A stretch of DNA of 64,000 bases from Planctomycetota bacterium. Its GTDB lineage: Bacteria > Planctomycetota > UBA8108 > UBA1146. Positions 8,079-16,196 of this stretch are shown piece after piece. The stretch covers positions 1 through 64,000 of the forward strand of contig JADHSM010000017.1 of the NCBI GenBank assembly GCA_016776905.1, given 5' to 3'. A model generated the notes under the pieces. It searched no databases. It was not told the DNA's origin and saw only the letters and a list, made by a program, of their open reading frames with translations. Made by a program: the position numbers and the translations under genes. Numbering within the stretch: position 1 is the stretch's first letter; the number at the start of each line of letters is the position of its first letter.

Positions 8079-8924
8079 TTAACCTGCAAGCCTCCAGTGG
8101 CTGTTATGGGGAACCACTCTGCATTCAGACTGATCCGTTTCGACACTTTTCAGTCCATTGAAGACGTAGTGACACAATCTTGTGACGATGCGCCGGCGTT
8201 CCGGAACCATGTATCGCTGCAAATAGCTGTTAAAGAATCCTCTTGGCAGAACCGCTTCTCCAAAACGGACCAACAGGGTTGAGATGGGGTGGTCGATGTC
8301 TTCACGCCTGACCTGAGCCTCGAGCCCACCCATCACCTCGTAGCGCCCGTCAGCTCGATGGGGTTTGACAACCAGCGCACTCGAATAACGGGTTACGCCG
8401 CGGATCCCCACCGCCAGAGATTCGTAATGATCTCCGGTTTGGCGTGAAGCCACCGCCAAGACGATGGGCACCTTGACCCAGGACCCAAAGAAGCGGGTGA
8501 CCGATCGAAGCAGTGGAGGGATCTGACTGCCCATATCTTTCAACTGCTGCTGTGCAAACTCCCTGTTGAGGCCGATTTCAAAACAGAGAATGCCGAGTGT
8601 TTTGACTCCTTCACCCCGATTGATGTAATCGACCAACTGTTGCAGATCTTCCTTCAGATGCGTTTCGGTCAGGGCAAGAATTTGTGCGGGGATCTGAAGC
8701 TTCCCTTTTTCACCAGAGATACACTTTTGTTCGCCTGTCACCTCGAGCAGGACACTCTGGTGGAAAGAAGGCAGACCACCAAAGCGATCATTCATCAGCT
8801 GTACCACCGATTCAAAATCCCGGTCACTTCTAACCTCGAATCGCTGGTCATTGAGACGTGCGAAATCGAGGGCAGGGGGAGTTGTGAGTTTCTCTGGATT
8901 ATCAGGTTTGCAAGATGTCGACAT
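8079..8924 (-). CDS. Conserved hypothetical soluble protein, 281 residues
   Basis: I do not recognise this family. The ATG at 8924 (MSTSCKPDNPEK) is chosen over the TTG at 8939 because GAGGTG lies just upstream of the ATG. There is no signal peptide and no clear membrane segment. The protein has a mixed alpha/beta look with a Gly-rich VGIRGVTRYSSALVV stretch near residue 180 and a basic C-terminal region (MVPERRRIVTRL). It is transcribed away from the cupin gene at 9141 across a 216-bp gap that probably holds both promoters. A cytoplasmic role is likely; no function can be assigned. Confidence 0.65.
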   Translation of the reverse strand: MSTSCKPDNPEKLTTPPALDFARLNDQRFEVRSDRDFESVVQLMNDRFGGLPSFHQSVLLEVTGEQKCISGEKGKLQIPAQILALTETHLKEDLQQLVDYINRGEGVKTLGILCFEIGLNREFAQQQLKDMGSQIPPLLRSVTRFFGSWVKVPIVLAVASRQTGDHYESLAVGIRGVTRYSSALVVKPHRADGRYEVMGGLEAQVRREDIDHPISTLLVRFGEAVLPRGFFNSYLQRYMVPERRRIVTRLCHYVFNGLKSVETDQSECRVVPHNSHWRLAG

Positions 8925-9140
8925 CACCCCACCTCTCAACTGTACCGGATGGTCTTTTCATTCCTTTCAATCCGGTTTGAGTGGCCCAACGGACCGACAA
9001 CTTTCATGACAACTAACCGGATTTGCGATTCCCTCTCAGTTTCAAAGGTTCCTGTGGATAATTTTTTCAACGGCGATTCAATACTGGAATGAAAAGAACC
9101 CTTGTTCCACGGTGCATCGCCATTCAAGGAAAGAGCCGAC

Positions 9141-9515
9141 ATGACTCTGCCTGAAAATATGGACCTGATCCTGCGTCGTTTTGAAGAGCCTGATGAAGTT
9201 CGTGAATTTCCCTATGGCCGCTTCGAGATCATCACCATCGCCGGCATGACCATCGGCAAGGCCACCTATGAACCGGGCTGGAAGTGGTCTGAACACGCCG
9301 GCAAAGCGTTGGGTAAATCCTTCTGTGAAGTGGAACACCTGTGCCTGGCATTGTCAGGACAGGTCACCGTCGCTTTTGAAGGTGAGCCAGTACAGGTGAT
9401 GACTCCCGGCACCATCTTCTACGTCTCGACCAAACCTCACGATAGTTGGGTGGTGGGGGATGAGCCGTATGTGTCGATCCACTTCCTCGGAGCCTCCGAC
9501 TACACGACCCGATAG
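9141..9515 (+). CDS. Small single-domain cupin protein
   Basis: The 124-residue product is a single cupin barrel. Motif 1 is degenerate (YEPGWKWSEHAGK, with one His) followed by EVEHLCLALSGQVTVAFEG; motif 2 is PGTIFYVSTKPHDSWVVGDE, which keeps Pro-Gly and one His. Retained His and Glu side chains could bind a metal, but the classical set is incomplete. The ATG at 9141 has AAGGAAAG about eight bases upstream, so it is preferred to the earlier in-frame start at 9102. Cupins of this size are often small-molecule binding or regulatory proteins. It is followed by the BlaI-type operon, which has its own promoter. Confidence 0.8.
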   Translation: MTLPENMDLILRRFEEPDEVREFPYGRFEIITIAGMTIGKATYEPGWKWSEHAGKALGKSFCEVEHLCLALSGQVTVAFEGEPVQVMTPGTIFYVSTKPHDSWVVGDEPYVSIHFLGASDYTTR

Positions 9516-9645
9516 CGGCAACCCACCCCTCTCCAAAGCCCACTTCTGTTATGAATCCTCCGCGCATCAACAACGCACTCTCAAAATCCTCGATCACACC
9601 CTTCGCTCTCGATCACAGATCCGGGATCGAGTGAGTTCTTTCGCC

Positions 9646-9674
9646 TTGACATATACGACAATCTGTCATACGGT
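9646..9674 (+). promoter_or_regulatory. Promoter of the BlaI/M56 operon
   Basis: A perfect TTGACA lies at 9646-9651. The -10 element would fall near 9667-9674 (CATACGGT), which matches TATAAT poorly. The placement directly overlaps the dyad at 9654-9670, as expected for a repressor-controlled promoter. The start codon at 9726 is about 50 bases downstream. Confidence 0.55.
9654..9670. promoter_or_regulatory. BlaI/MecI-type operator dyad
   Basis: TACGACA-ATC-TGTCATA is a 17-bp dyad with one mismatch between arms. It resembles the TACA/TGTA-type operators of BlaI/MecI/CopY repressors, with GACA/TGTC cores here. It lies between the -35 and -10 positions, so bound repressor would block RNA polymerase. 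Autoregulation of the operon is inferred. Confidence 0.6.
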
Positions 9675-9725
9675 GGTGCCATCATGTCGCACAGAAATGC
9701 ACCGAAACTCGTGAAAGAGGCTTCA

Positions 9726-10100
9726 ATGACGGACAAAGGGCTCCCAAACGCCGAATTAGCATTGATGGAACTGCTCTGGAATGGCGAAGATCGGACCGCA
9801 CGCCAGATTCGTGAAGAGCTCTATCCTGGAGACTCACGCAGTCAGAACGGCACTGTCCAGCGACTGCTTCAGCGACTGGAGGAAAAGGGATTTATCAAAC
9901 GGAACCGAAAGCTTCCTGTGCATCTCTTTTCACCGACGAACACCCGAGAATCCTACGTCGCTCAACAGATGACATCTCTGACTGAAAAGTTAACCCAAGG
10001 ATCTTTCGTACCCGCCATCACGCACCTGCTCGAAGAAAAGAAATTATCTAGAACCGAAATCGATAAACTTCGAACGATTCTAGAAGGGGAATCTTCATGA
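9726..10100 (+). CDS. BlaI/MecI/CopY-family winged-helix repressor
   Basis: A 124-residue protein with the family layout: a winged helix at about residues 8-75 (ELALMELLWNGEDRTARQIR, then GTVQRLLQRLEEKGFIKR as recognition helix and wing) and a C-terminal dimerisation helix (about 85-120). The ATG at 9726 is chosen because GAAAGAGG ends six bases upstream; an in-frame ATG at 9684 would add 14 residues and sits too close to the promoter. Family members hold off target genes until a membrane M56 peptidase (BlaR1/MecR1) inactivates them. The next gene encodes just such a peptidase and its start overlaps this stop (ATGA at 10097), so the two form a coupled regulatory pair. Confidence 0.9.
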   Translation: MTDKGLPNAELALMELLWNGEDRTARQIREELYPGDSRSQNGTVQRLLQRLEEKGFIKRNRKLPVHLFSPTNTRESYVAQQMTSLTEKLTQGSFVPAITHLLEEKKLSRTEIDKLRTILEGESS

Positions 10101-12076
10101 TGGATTGGATGTTAGAAACCACTTTCAGCAATCTTGTCATAGCCATCCCTATCGCTATATTGGCTTTATTCCTTCAATCAAAAAAAGGAATGTTTGCCAT
10201 CTCTCATATGCTTTGGGCTTTGGTTTTGATCAAGCTGATCACTCCGCCCTTATTCACAATACCCGCCTACACACTTCCTGACCTTCAGCCCGAGATGTCT
10301 TTCAGCACTCTCGACGATTCGGAATTAATGATTGCTGACAATGAAGAAGTGCCTTTTCCTAACCATGAACAATACGCTCAATTTGATCTTCTTCACTTTG
10401 CCCCACAGATCAAAAATGCCTTCTTCGTTGTTTGGGGAATAGGCAGCGTTGTCCTGTTCATCATTTCAATTCTGCAACTCATGGTCTTTCGAAGGTCTTT
10501 ATCGATTGTGAATACAGATCTCCAAGAAGAACGCTGGGTGCAAGAGGTCGCCGATTCAATAGGCTTGAAGAAGTGCCCAAAAGTGTATGAAGTTAAAAAT
10601 AACATCACTCCTATCGTTTGGTGGGCCGGGGGGTCCGCAAAGATTTTTCTTTCAACAACTCTGCTCACAACCTTATCTCCCGAACAACGTCGCCATGTTC
10701 TCGCGCATGAATTCGCTCACATCGTGCGCAAAGACCATCTGTTGCGCTGGGTAGAATGGTTCTCCTGTCTATTGATGTGGTGGAATCCGTTAGCCTGGTA
10801 TGCCCGAAAAGAACTGCGCCACAACGAAGAAATCTGTTGCGACAATGAAGCATTTAAAGCACTCGGAATCGTCGCAAAGTCCTACGCCCACACACTCGTG
10901 GACGTTTTAGAAGTGCTCTCATTCCAAGAAACAACAACGCCCCGCTGGGTTAGCACCATGGCGGGAATAACCCCTATTGAAAGAAGGGTTCACATGATCC
11001 TCGACGATCAAAATCCACAAGTTCTTGCAGGAAGATTCAAACAGCTCTTTTTAGCTGTCGCCCTTTCATCGCTCCTGATGGGAATTTCTGAAGCTCAAGA
11101 TGCCAGTGTTCGCAACAGCGAGAACGAAAAGGGCCAGAAGGCCCTTTTTGAAGCTGCCGAAAAGAAGTATGTCGAAATGCTGGGTGACCTTAAAGACGAT
11201 AAAATAACGACGGACGACGAAAAGAAACAACAAGAGAATCAACGCGCACTTCGAGCTCGATACTCAGAATACGAGAAGAGTATCAAAATAGCGGTGAAGG
11301 CTGGCGAGATGACCGCAGAGGAAGCCGAGGCCAAACTCGTCGCCGCGCGTATAGAAATGTTTGGCAAAGATTCATCCAAACCCAAAGATCGCAAAAAAGC
11401 CGCCGCCTTAAAGGCACGATACGAAGAACTCCAAAAAGTGCTTCGGGAAAAAGTCGCCGCTGGTGAAATGACGACAGAGGAAATGGAAATCGCCCTCTCC
11501 AATGCACGAAACCAAATGCGTGGCGGAGAAAAAAGCGAAAAGCAAACTGCTCGCGACCGCAAAGCAGAAGACGCTCGTCAAAGAGGGATTCGTACACGCT
11601 ACGCCTTACTTCAGGACAAACTAAAGATTGAAGTGGCCGAGGGGCGGATGACTGAAAAAGAAGCCAGCCGTATGCTCGAAGATGCGCTGCGTAAAATGAC
11701 TGAGGAAACAAAGAAAAAGCCTGTGGCAAAAAAGCCGACTCCGGTTGCCACAGAAAAACAAAGAGCACAACGGGCGGAGTACGCGGAAATTGAAATGCGA
11801 GTCAAAATAGCCGTCAAAGAAGGGAAGATGACTCAACAAGAAGCAGAGCAAATCCTCACCGACGCCAAGGCTCGTATTTTCAGAAAGAGCAAAGTCAACG
11901 AAGCAACCAAAGACCAGGCAGACAAAGCCCGGACAGAAAAAACTCAGAGAGAACTTCGCGGCCGCTACTCACGACTTCAAAAGAAACTAGATGGTGAAGT
12001 CATAGCAGGGCGCATGACCCGAGAAGAGGCGGACAAGAAACTCGCCGAAGCTCGTAAAGAGATGTTTGGCGGATAG
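10097..12076 (+). CDS. M56 (BlaR1-like) membrane zinc peptidase with C-terminal helical repeats
   Basis: The 659-residue product has membrane segments near residues 12-30, 35-55, 108-130 and 315-332. The zinc site HEFAH is at 204-208, and E244/E245 in RHNEEICCD supply the third ligand, as in M56 peptidases. BlaR1 relatives sense a signal outside and cleave or trigger loss of the partner repressor. This protein has no penicillin-binding sensor domain. Instead residues about 345-659 hold five or six charged helical repeats of about 55-60 residues around AVKAGEMTAEEAEAKLxxAR, probably on the far side of the last membrane helix. The repeat core resembles SHOCT-like short helical hairpins, a loose match. 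The ligand is unknown. It is coupled by ATGA overlap to the repressor gene. Confidence 0.85.
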   Translation: MMDWMLETTFSNLVIAIPIAILALFLQSKKGMFAISHMLWALVLIKLITPPLFTIPAYTLPDLQPEMSFSTLDDSELMIADNEEVPFPNHEQYAQFDLLHFAPQIKNAFFVVWGIGSVVLFIISILQLMVFRRSLSIVNTDLQEERWVQEVADSIGLKKCPKVYEVKNNITPIVWWAGGSAKIFLSTTLLTTLSPEQRRHVLAHEFAHIVRKDHLLRWVEWFSCLLMWWNPLAWYARKELRHNEEICCDNEAFKALGIVAKSYAHTLVDVLEVLSFQETTTPRWVSTMAGITPIERRVHMILDDQNPQVLAGRFKQLFLAVALSSLLMGISEAQDASVRNSENEKGQKALFEAAEKKYVEMLGDLKDDKITTDDEKKQQENQRALRARYSEYEKSIKIAVKAGEMTAEEAEAKLVAARIEMFGKDSSKPKDRKKAAALKARYEELQKVLREKVAAGEMTTEEMEIALSNARNQMRGGEKSEKQTARDRKAEDARQRGIRTRYALLQDKLKIEVAEGRMTEKEASRMLEDALRKMTEETKKKPVAKKPTPVATEKQRAQRAEYAEIEMRVKIAVKEGKMTQQEAEQILTDAKARIFRKSKVNEATKDQADKARTEKTQRELRGRYSRLQKKLDGEVIAGRMTREEADKKLAEARKEMFGG

Positions 12077-12096
12077 TCCTTCAGAATCATTCGAAA

Positions 12097-12140
12097 AAAA
12101 TGGCCCCTGGCGACATGATCGTCAGGGGCCATTTTATTTT
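12097..12140. terminator. Bidirectional intrinsic terminator
   Basis: AAAATGGCCCCTGGCGA at 12097-12113 pairs with TCGTCAGGGGCCATTTT at 12119-12135 with one mismatch. On the plus strand TTTTATTTT follows; on the minus strand a run of seven T follows (12094-12100). It ends the M56 gene and also sits about 24 bases past the stop codon of the minus-strand beta-barrel relic at 12164. Confidence 0.85.
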
Positions 12141-12163
12141 CCGAGTCTCATAAGAACTAAAAC

Positions 12164-12202
12164 CTAGAACTTGTAGGTGAAGTACAGATACACTCGATTG
12201 TT
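12164..12202 (-). pseudogene. Relic: last 12 codons of an outer-membrane beta-barrel gene
   Basis: On the minus strand this reads NNRVYLYFTYKF followed by TAG. Alternating aromatic/polar residues ending in Phe are the C-terminal signature recognised by the BAM machinery. Upstream the frame is lost: three copies of a 16-bp unit (12190-12237), each encoding the NNRV part, are out of frame with one another. No further barrel sequence is visible. The relic keeps its own terminator at 12097-12135. It is probably what remains of a deleted porin-like gene. Confidence 0.5.
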
Positions 12203-12237
12203 CCCACACTCGATTGTTCCCACACTCGATTGTTCCG
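12190..12237. repeat. Three tandem copies of a 16-bp unit
   Basis: ACACTCGATTGTTCCC is repeated at 12190-12205, 12206-12221 and 12222-12237 (the last base differs). Sixteen is not a multiple of three, so the expansion shifts frame in the minus-strand relic. It looks like a slippage product in dead coding sequence. The remaining gap 12238-12405 shows nothing else apart from a GGGAG/CTCCC hairpin just before the next start. Confidence 0.85.
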
Positions 12238-12405
12238 AACCGGCCTAACCGGTGTGACCTCGACGATTCTGCCGTTGCCACACCGATCATGACCAGAGAG
12301 GCTCGGAAACTCCCTCGCTCCCCCCTGCAAGCCCGTACACTGCCCCGAATATTGAATGGAAGCAAGCCCCTGCCAAAAAACTCCGGGAGGTTGTAAACTC
12401 CCGTC

Positions 12406-14439
12406 ATGCAAATGAACACCATCGAATTCAATACCATCGACTTCTTGATCATTGGTCTATATGTGACCTTTGCCATCGGGGTCGGTTTTTTCATGCGCAA
12501 GCGGGCCAGCGGGGATACCGATTCCTTCTTTCTTGCTGGACGTAAACTCCCTTGGTGGGTCGTAGGAACCTCCATGATCGCCACCTCATTTGCAGCCGAT
12601 ACTCCACTGGTCGTCACCGGTTGGGTCAGGGACGGAGGCATCTGGAGAAATTGGCTATGGTGGTGCTTCGCTGTCGGTGGAATGCTCACCGTTTTCCTCT
12701 TTGCAAGATATTGGCGACGCCTCGGTGTCATGACACAGGCGGAATTTGCAGAACTCCGCTATGGGGGACGAGAGGCCACGGCTCTGAGAGCTTCTCTCGG
12801 CTTCTTCCACTCATTCCTGACCAATCCCATCGTCCTCTGTTGGGTGATGCTGGCAGCGGCCAAAATCAGCGACGTCCTTTTCGATATCGATAAAGTGACC
12901 TCTCTGGGAATCTCCTGCGTCATCTGCCTTTCCTATTCCCTGATGTCCGGATTTTGGGGAGTCGCCATCACCGATCTGGTTCAGTTCCTGTTGGCGATGA
13001 TCGGCGCCATCGCTCTGGCAACCATTGCGTGGGACGCCGTAGGTGGACAAGAAGCGATCCTCGGCCATATGGCTCAATTGGGTGATCGAGGCACAGAAAT
13101 CATAGGCTTCCTTCCATCGCCAGGAGAAGGCTCGTGGCTAGATCCTACGTACTGGACAGTGCCCTTGGCGGCCGTAGCGGTCTATCTGGGCATCTCGTGG
13201 TGGGCCACATATGGCGTCGATGGAGGCCCAGTCGTCGTCCAGAGAATTGCGGCGAGTAAATCACCCGCACACGGCTCCATAGGGGCTCTCTGGTACAACA
13301 TTGCTCATTATGCACTGAGACCCTGGCTGTGGATTGCGGTCGCTTTAGCGTCGCTATTGGTGGTGCCTATGGGTGAACCACTGGTCAGTCCCGTCGAAGG
13401 AACCGTTGTCTCCATCAGTGACAACAAAGACCGAGTCTCCATCGCCGACGCCAGCGGCGCTCTCACAGAAATGGCCATCACTTCACCCGAGGGTTGGGCC
13501 GGAGTGCTTCCCACCATACGGGTCAAAGAGAAGGACATCGTCAAAACAGATTCTGTCATCGCGAGTACCGATTCAGAGAAGGCTTATGTCGTGATGTTTC
13601 GCTACTTACCAGCAGGTCTTTTAGGCATCGTCGTCGCAAGTCTATTAGCCGCATTCATGTCAACGATTGATACTCACGTTAATCTTGCCGCCAGTTACTA
13701 CGTTAATGATTTACACCGTCGCTTTTTTGTATCGAATCGAAAAGCAGAGTACTACGTTTGGGTCGCACGAATCGCCAGCATATTTATTCTTCTTGAAGGA
13801 GCTCTGCTCGCTTCCATCTCAACCTCCATCAGTGATCTGTTCACTTTTTTCCTCGCTTTCCTAGGCGGGGTGGGTCCGATCTACATGATGCGTTGGCTGT
13901 GGTGGAGAATTACCGCATGGAGTGAAATTACAGCGATGGTGACCTCCAGTGTAAGTACGACATACATCACCTTTGCAGCGAACGAAAATTGGTCACTCGG
14001 CCCACTCTCTCCCGGTGGAATCATCTCTGCAGAGGGACGCATTCTGATCGTCGTCAGTCTCTCAACATTGGCGGCTCTTGCCGTCACTCTTATCAAGCGG
14101 CCACGAGACCCGGCTAAACTCGTTCCCTTCTATCAGCGGGTTCGTCCCGCAGGATTTTGGGGACCCGTTCGCGCGCTTTCTCCAGAGACTCCTGTACGAC
14201 ATGAAGGTTTCATGATCGTCGCTGGAATCATTGGAGGCCTAGCACTGGTTTGGGGTTTGACCCTAGGCCTAGGTGCCCTACTTCTTGGTAAAACCTGGTC
14301 TGCTCTTGCCATGACCATCTCTTTCATAGGAGCACTCGTTACAGGTTGGACCCTGCCGATTTTGCTCCGGGAGGACGAACACCTCATCGATCATGAAACC
14401 TCAACCAGCAAAAATACCAAGGATATGAAGAACACCTGA
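12406..14439 (+). CDS. Sodium/solute symporter (SSS family) with inserted extramembrane domain
   Basis: A 677-residue carrier with the SSS fold: an N-terminal helix, GRKLPWWVVGTSMIATSFAA near residue 45, and the sodium-site helix LPAGLLGIVVASLLAAFMST near residues 402-421. These symporters couple Na+ influx to uptake of sugars, amino acids or similar solutes. Unusually, residues about 322-395 form a soluble insert (PVEGTVVSISDN, then VKEKDIVKTDSVI) just before that conserved helix; it looks beta-rich and lipoyl/hybrid-motif-like but has no obvious modification Lys. The start is the ATG at 12406; a second ATG at 12412 is equally possible because the ribosome site is poor. The stop overlaps the next gene (TGATG), so the symporter and glycosyltransferase are probably co-translated. 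The substrate is unknown. Confidence 0.85.
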   Translation: MQMNTIEFNTIDFLIIGLYVTFAIGVGFFMRKRASGDTDSFFLAGRKLPWWVVGTSMIATSFAADTPLVVTGWVRDGGIWRNWLWWCFAVGGMLTVFLFARYWRRLGVMTQAEFAELRYGGREATALRASLGFFHSFLTNPIVLCWVMLAAAKISDVLFDIDKVTSLGISCVICLSYSLMSGFWGVAITDLVQFLLAMIGAIALATIAWDAVGGQEAILGHMAQLGDRGTEIIGFLPSPGEGSWLDPTYWTVPLAAVAVYLGISWWATYGVDGGPVVVQRIAASKSPAHGSIGALWYNIAHYALRPWLWIAVALASLLVVPMGEPLVSPVEGTVVSISDNKDRVSIADASGALTEMAITSPEGWAGVLPTIRVKEKDIVKTDSVIASTDSEKAYVVMFRYLPAGLLGIVVASLLAAFMSTIDTHVNLAASYYVNDLHRRFFVSNRKAEYYVWVARIASIFILLEGALLASISTSISDLFTFFLAFLGGVGPIYMMRWLWWRITAWSEITAMVTSSVSTTYITFAANENWSLGPLSPGGIISAEGRILIVVSLSTLAALAVTLIKRPRDPAKLVPFYQRVRPAGFWGPVRALSPETPVRHEGFMIVAGIIGGLALVWGLTLGLGALLLGKTWSALAMTISFIGALVTGWTLPILLREDEHLIDHETSTSKNTKDMKNT

Positions 14440-16019
14440 TGAGCCTGCGAATCAACGACCGATCTTTCATTCTCTTCGCTGTCGCAGTTTGGGCAGGCTT
14501 CCTCTTCGTCAGAGCCACCGGGCCCGATGACATATACTCCCGTGACCAAATCAAAGTTGCGGCTTATGTTCTCGACATCGTAGAAAATGACGCTTGGCTG
14601 TGGCAAGAAGATCACCAAGGCAATTTCGCCTCAAAGCCTCCTCTCACGCAATGGCTCGGAGCAGCGGCGACGCAAGCGTACGGTGAATTCCATCGTCTCA
14701 CACTTTCCTTTCCATCTTGGCTAGCGACCTTGGTCACAATTCTTCTGTTGATGGGCTGGACCGCTCGGGAGTTTGGTAGGGGAGCTGCGCTATGGTTACC
14801 GCTTCTTTTCCTAGCAAACAATATGGGCATCAGAGAGATACTCTTAGCGCGCAGTGACACCTTGTTCCAGTGCACCATCGTCGTGATCGCTCTTGGATCT
14901 TGGCACGCTTGGATGGATGGCGATAAGGCGTGGTGGGTGGCGGTAGGCTCACTTGCAGCACTGATGACGAAAGGGCCGCTCGGCATTCTTCTCGGCCTTC
15001 TTGGGTTACTCTCCTGCGTATTCCGCAACAAAGAAAACCCTGCCACAATCCGACGATTGCCATGGAAGAAAATCGTCATCGCACTCTTACTCGCTTCCAT
15101 ACTGCCAGCCCTTTGGCTGTACCAAGCGAACCTCGATAGCGATGGACGTGCCGTTGCCAAGTTGATTCATGATGAATTAATCGAACACGCGATTGGGGAG
15201 CGAGAAGAAGATAATCAGCAAGTGTGGTGGCACCACCTCTTGCCCATCGCATGGTTTCTCACCAAATTGGCACCGGCCAGTTTGTTCGCTCTATCCGCAC
15301 TCAAAAGAATCTTCAAAAATCCCCGCCCAGAAGGTCGCGAACGAAGATCAGAACTCTTTGTCACCACCTGGCTGCTCGGTGGCCTAGCCCTGCTCTGCTT
15401 AGGCACGCATCATCGATTCGTCCACTTATTGGCGATCTTGCCTCCGACAGCCATCCTTGCCTCTCGTCAAATCGCTATGTGGTGGCAAGACGAAAGGAAA
15501 TCGATGATGTGGGCCACTGTTTGCCTATCCTTGGTGCTGCCTCTTGTCGGGGTATACCTGAACATTATCGATGTCGGTTCAAAAGAAATCGTCCTGACTG
15601 AAAAATCGAGAGCGTTCACTTCTGCAGCGATAAAAGAAGCGGGAAGCAACGCACAGTTTGAGTTCTTTGAAGTCCATGCCGGACTGCAAGTCCATCTCTC
15701 TCAGCATAAAAAGTTTACCTCCGCTAAAGATCTCTCAAACGTTCTCGAATCTGACCAACCTCTCTATCTCATCGCAGACGACGAACAGAGAATACGCGAG
15801 CTCGCAGGGCAACAAGATGTTGAAATTATTGACGTCGCCCTTCGATATCCAACAGATCCCGGAAACCTCATCATGCTCGCCAGCAAGGGTGCCTCTGGCA
15901 CACCCCGTGAGCAAAAGAGGAGAGCCCCCTCATTTTACATCCTGACTCTCCTTTCCATTGCGACCTCCCTACTACTCTACGGAAGCCAAAACTATGCACG
16001 AAAGGGTCTCAGTGTTTGA
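14439..16019 (+). CDS. GT-C glycosyltransferase, PMT/ArnT (GT39/GT83)-like
   Basis: The 526-residue product has many hydrophobic helices and the ArnT/PMT-type start: a first membrane segment followed by an acidic loop (GPDDIYSRDQ, residues 28-37) that normally holds the catalytic Asp, then FASKPPLTQWLGA near 65, matching the KPPL/RKPPL motif of the family. Members move a sugar from a polyprenyl-phosphate carrier to protein, lipid A or another lipid at the outer face of the inner membrane. A weak soluble C-terminal portion lies at about 370-490. Its start overlaps the symporter stop by one base. A second gene of this family is at 25768. The acceptor is unknown. Confidence 0.8.
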   Translation: MSLRINDRSFILFAVAVWAGFLFVRATGPDDIYSRDQIKVAAYVLDIVENDAWLWQEDHQGNFASKPPLTQWLGAAATQAYGEFHRLTLSFPSWLATLVTILLLMGWTAREFGRGAALWLPLLFLANNMGIREILLARSDTLFQCTIVVIALGSWHAWMDGDKAWWVAVGSLAALMTKGPLGILLGLLGLLSCVFRNKENPATIRRLPWKKIVIALLLASILPALWLYQANLDSDGRAVAKLIHDELIEHAIGEREEDNQQVWWHHLLPIAWFLTKLAPASLFALSALKRIFKNPRPEGRERRSELFVTTWLLGGLALLCLGTHHRFVHLLAILPPTAILASRQIAMWWQDERKSMMWATVCLSLVLPLVGVYLNIIDVGSKEIVLTEKSRAFTSAAIKEAGSNAQFEFFEVHAGLQVHLSQHKKFTSAKDLSNVLESDQPLYLIADDEQRIRELAGQQDVEIIDVALRYPTDPGNLIMLASKGASGTPREQKRRAPSFYILTLLSIATSLLLYGSQNYARKGLSV

Positions 16020-16060
16020 ATAGAGGCTATGTAGCACATGCTTCCTTGAGATCGGGACCC

Positions 16061-16088
16061 GCGGGGCCTAATCTGGGAGGAACCCCGC
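16061..16088 (+). terminator. Weak hairpin after the glycosyltransferase gene
   Basis: GCGGGG at 16061-16066 pairs with CCCCGC at 16083-16088 across a 16-base loop and is followed by TAGTTTAG, a poor T tract. It may end the 12406-16019 unit. Support is modest. Confidence 0.35.
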
Positions 16089-16196
16089 TAGTTTAGTCAC
16101 GCAATTTTAAGGACGACGTTCAGCAATCTTCTTTAGAGCGTCGAACCTCAATTGCCAAAAGTTCAATTTCAGTATCTGCTTCCAGAAGGGAAGAAG

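Noticed and set aside
11239-11851. Minus-strand frames opposite the M56 repeats
   Set aside because: Shadows of the charged helical repeats; no start signals.
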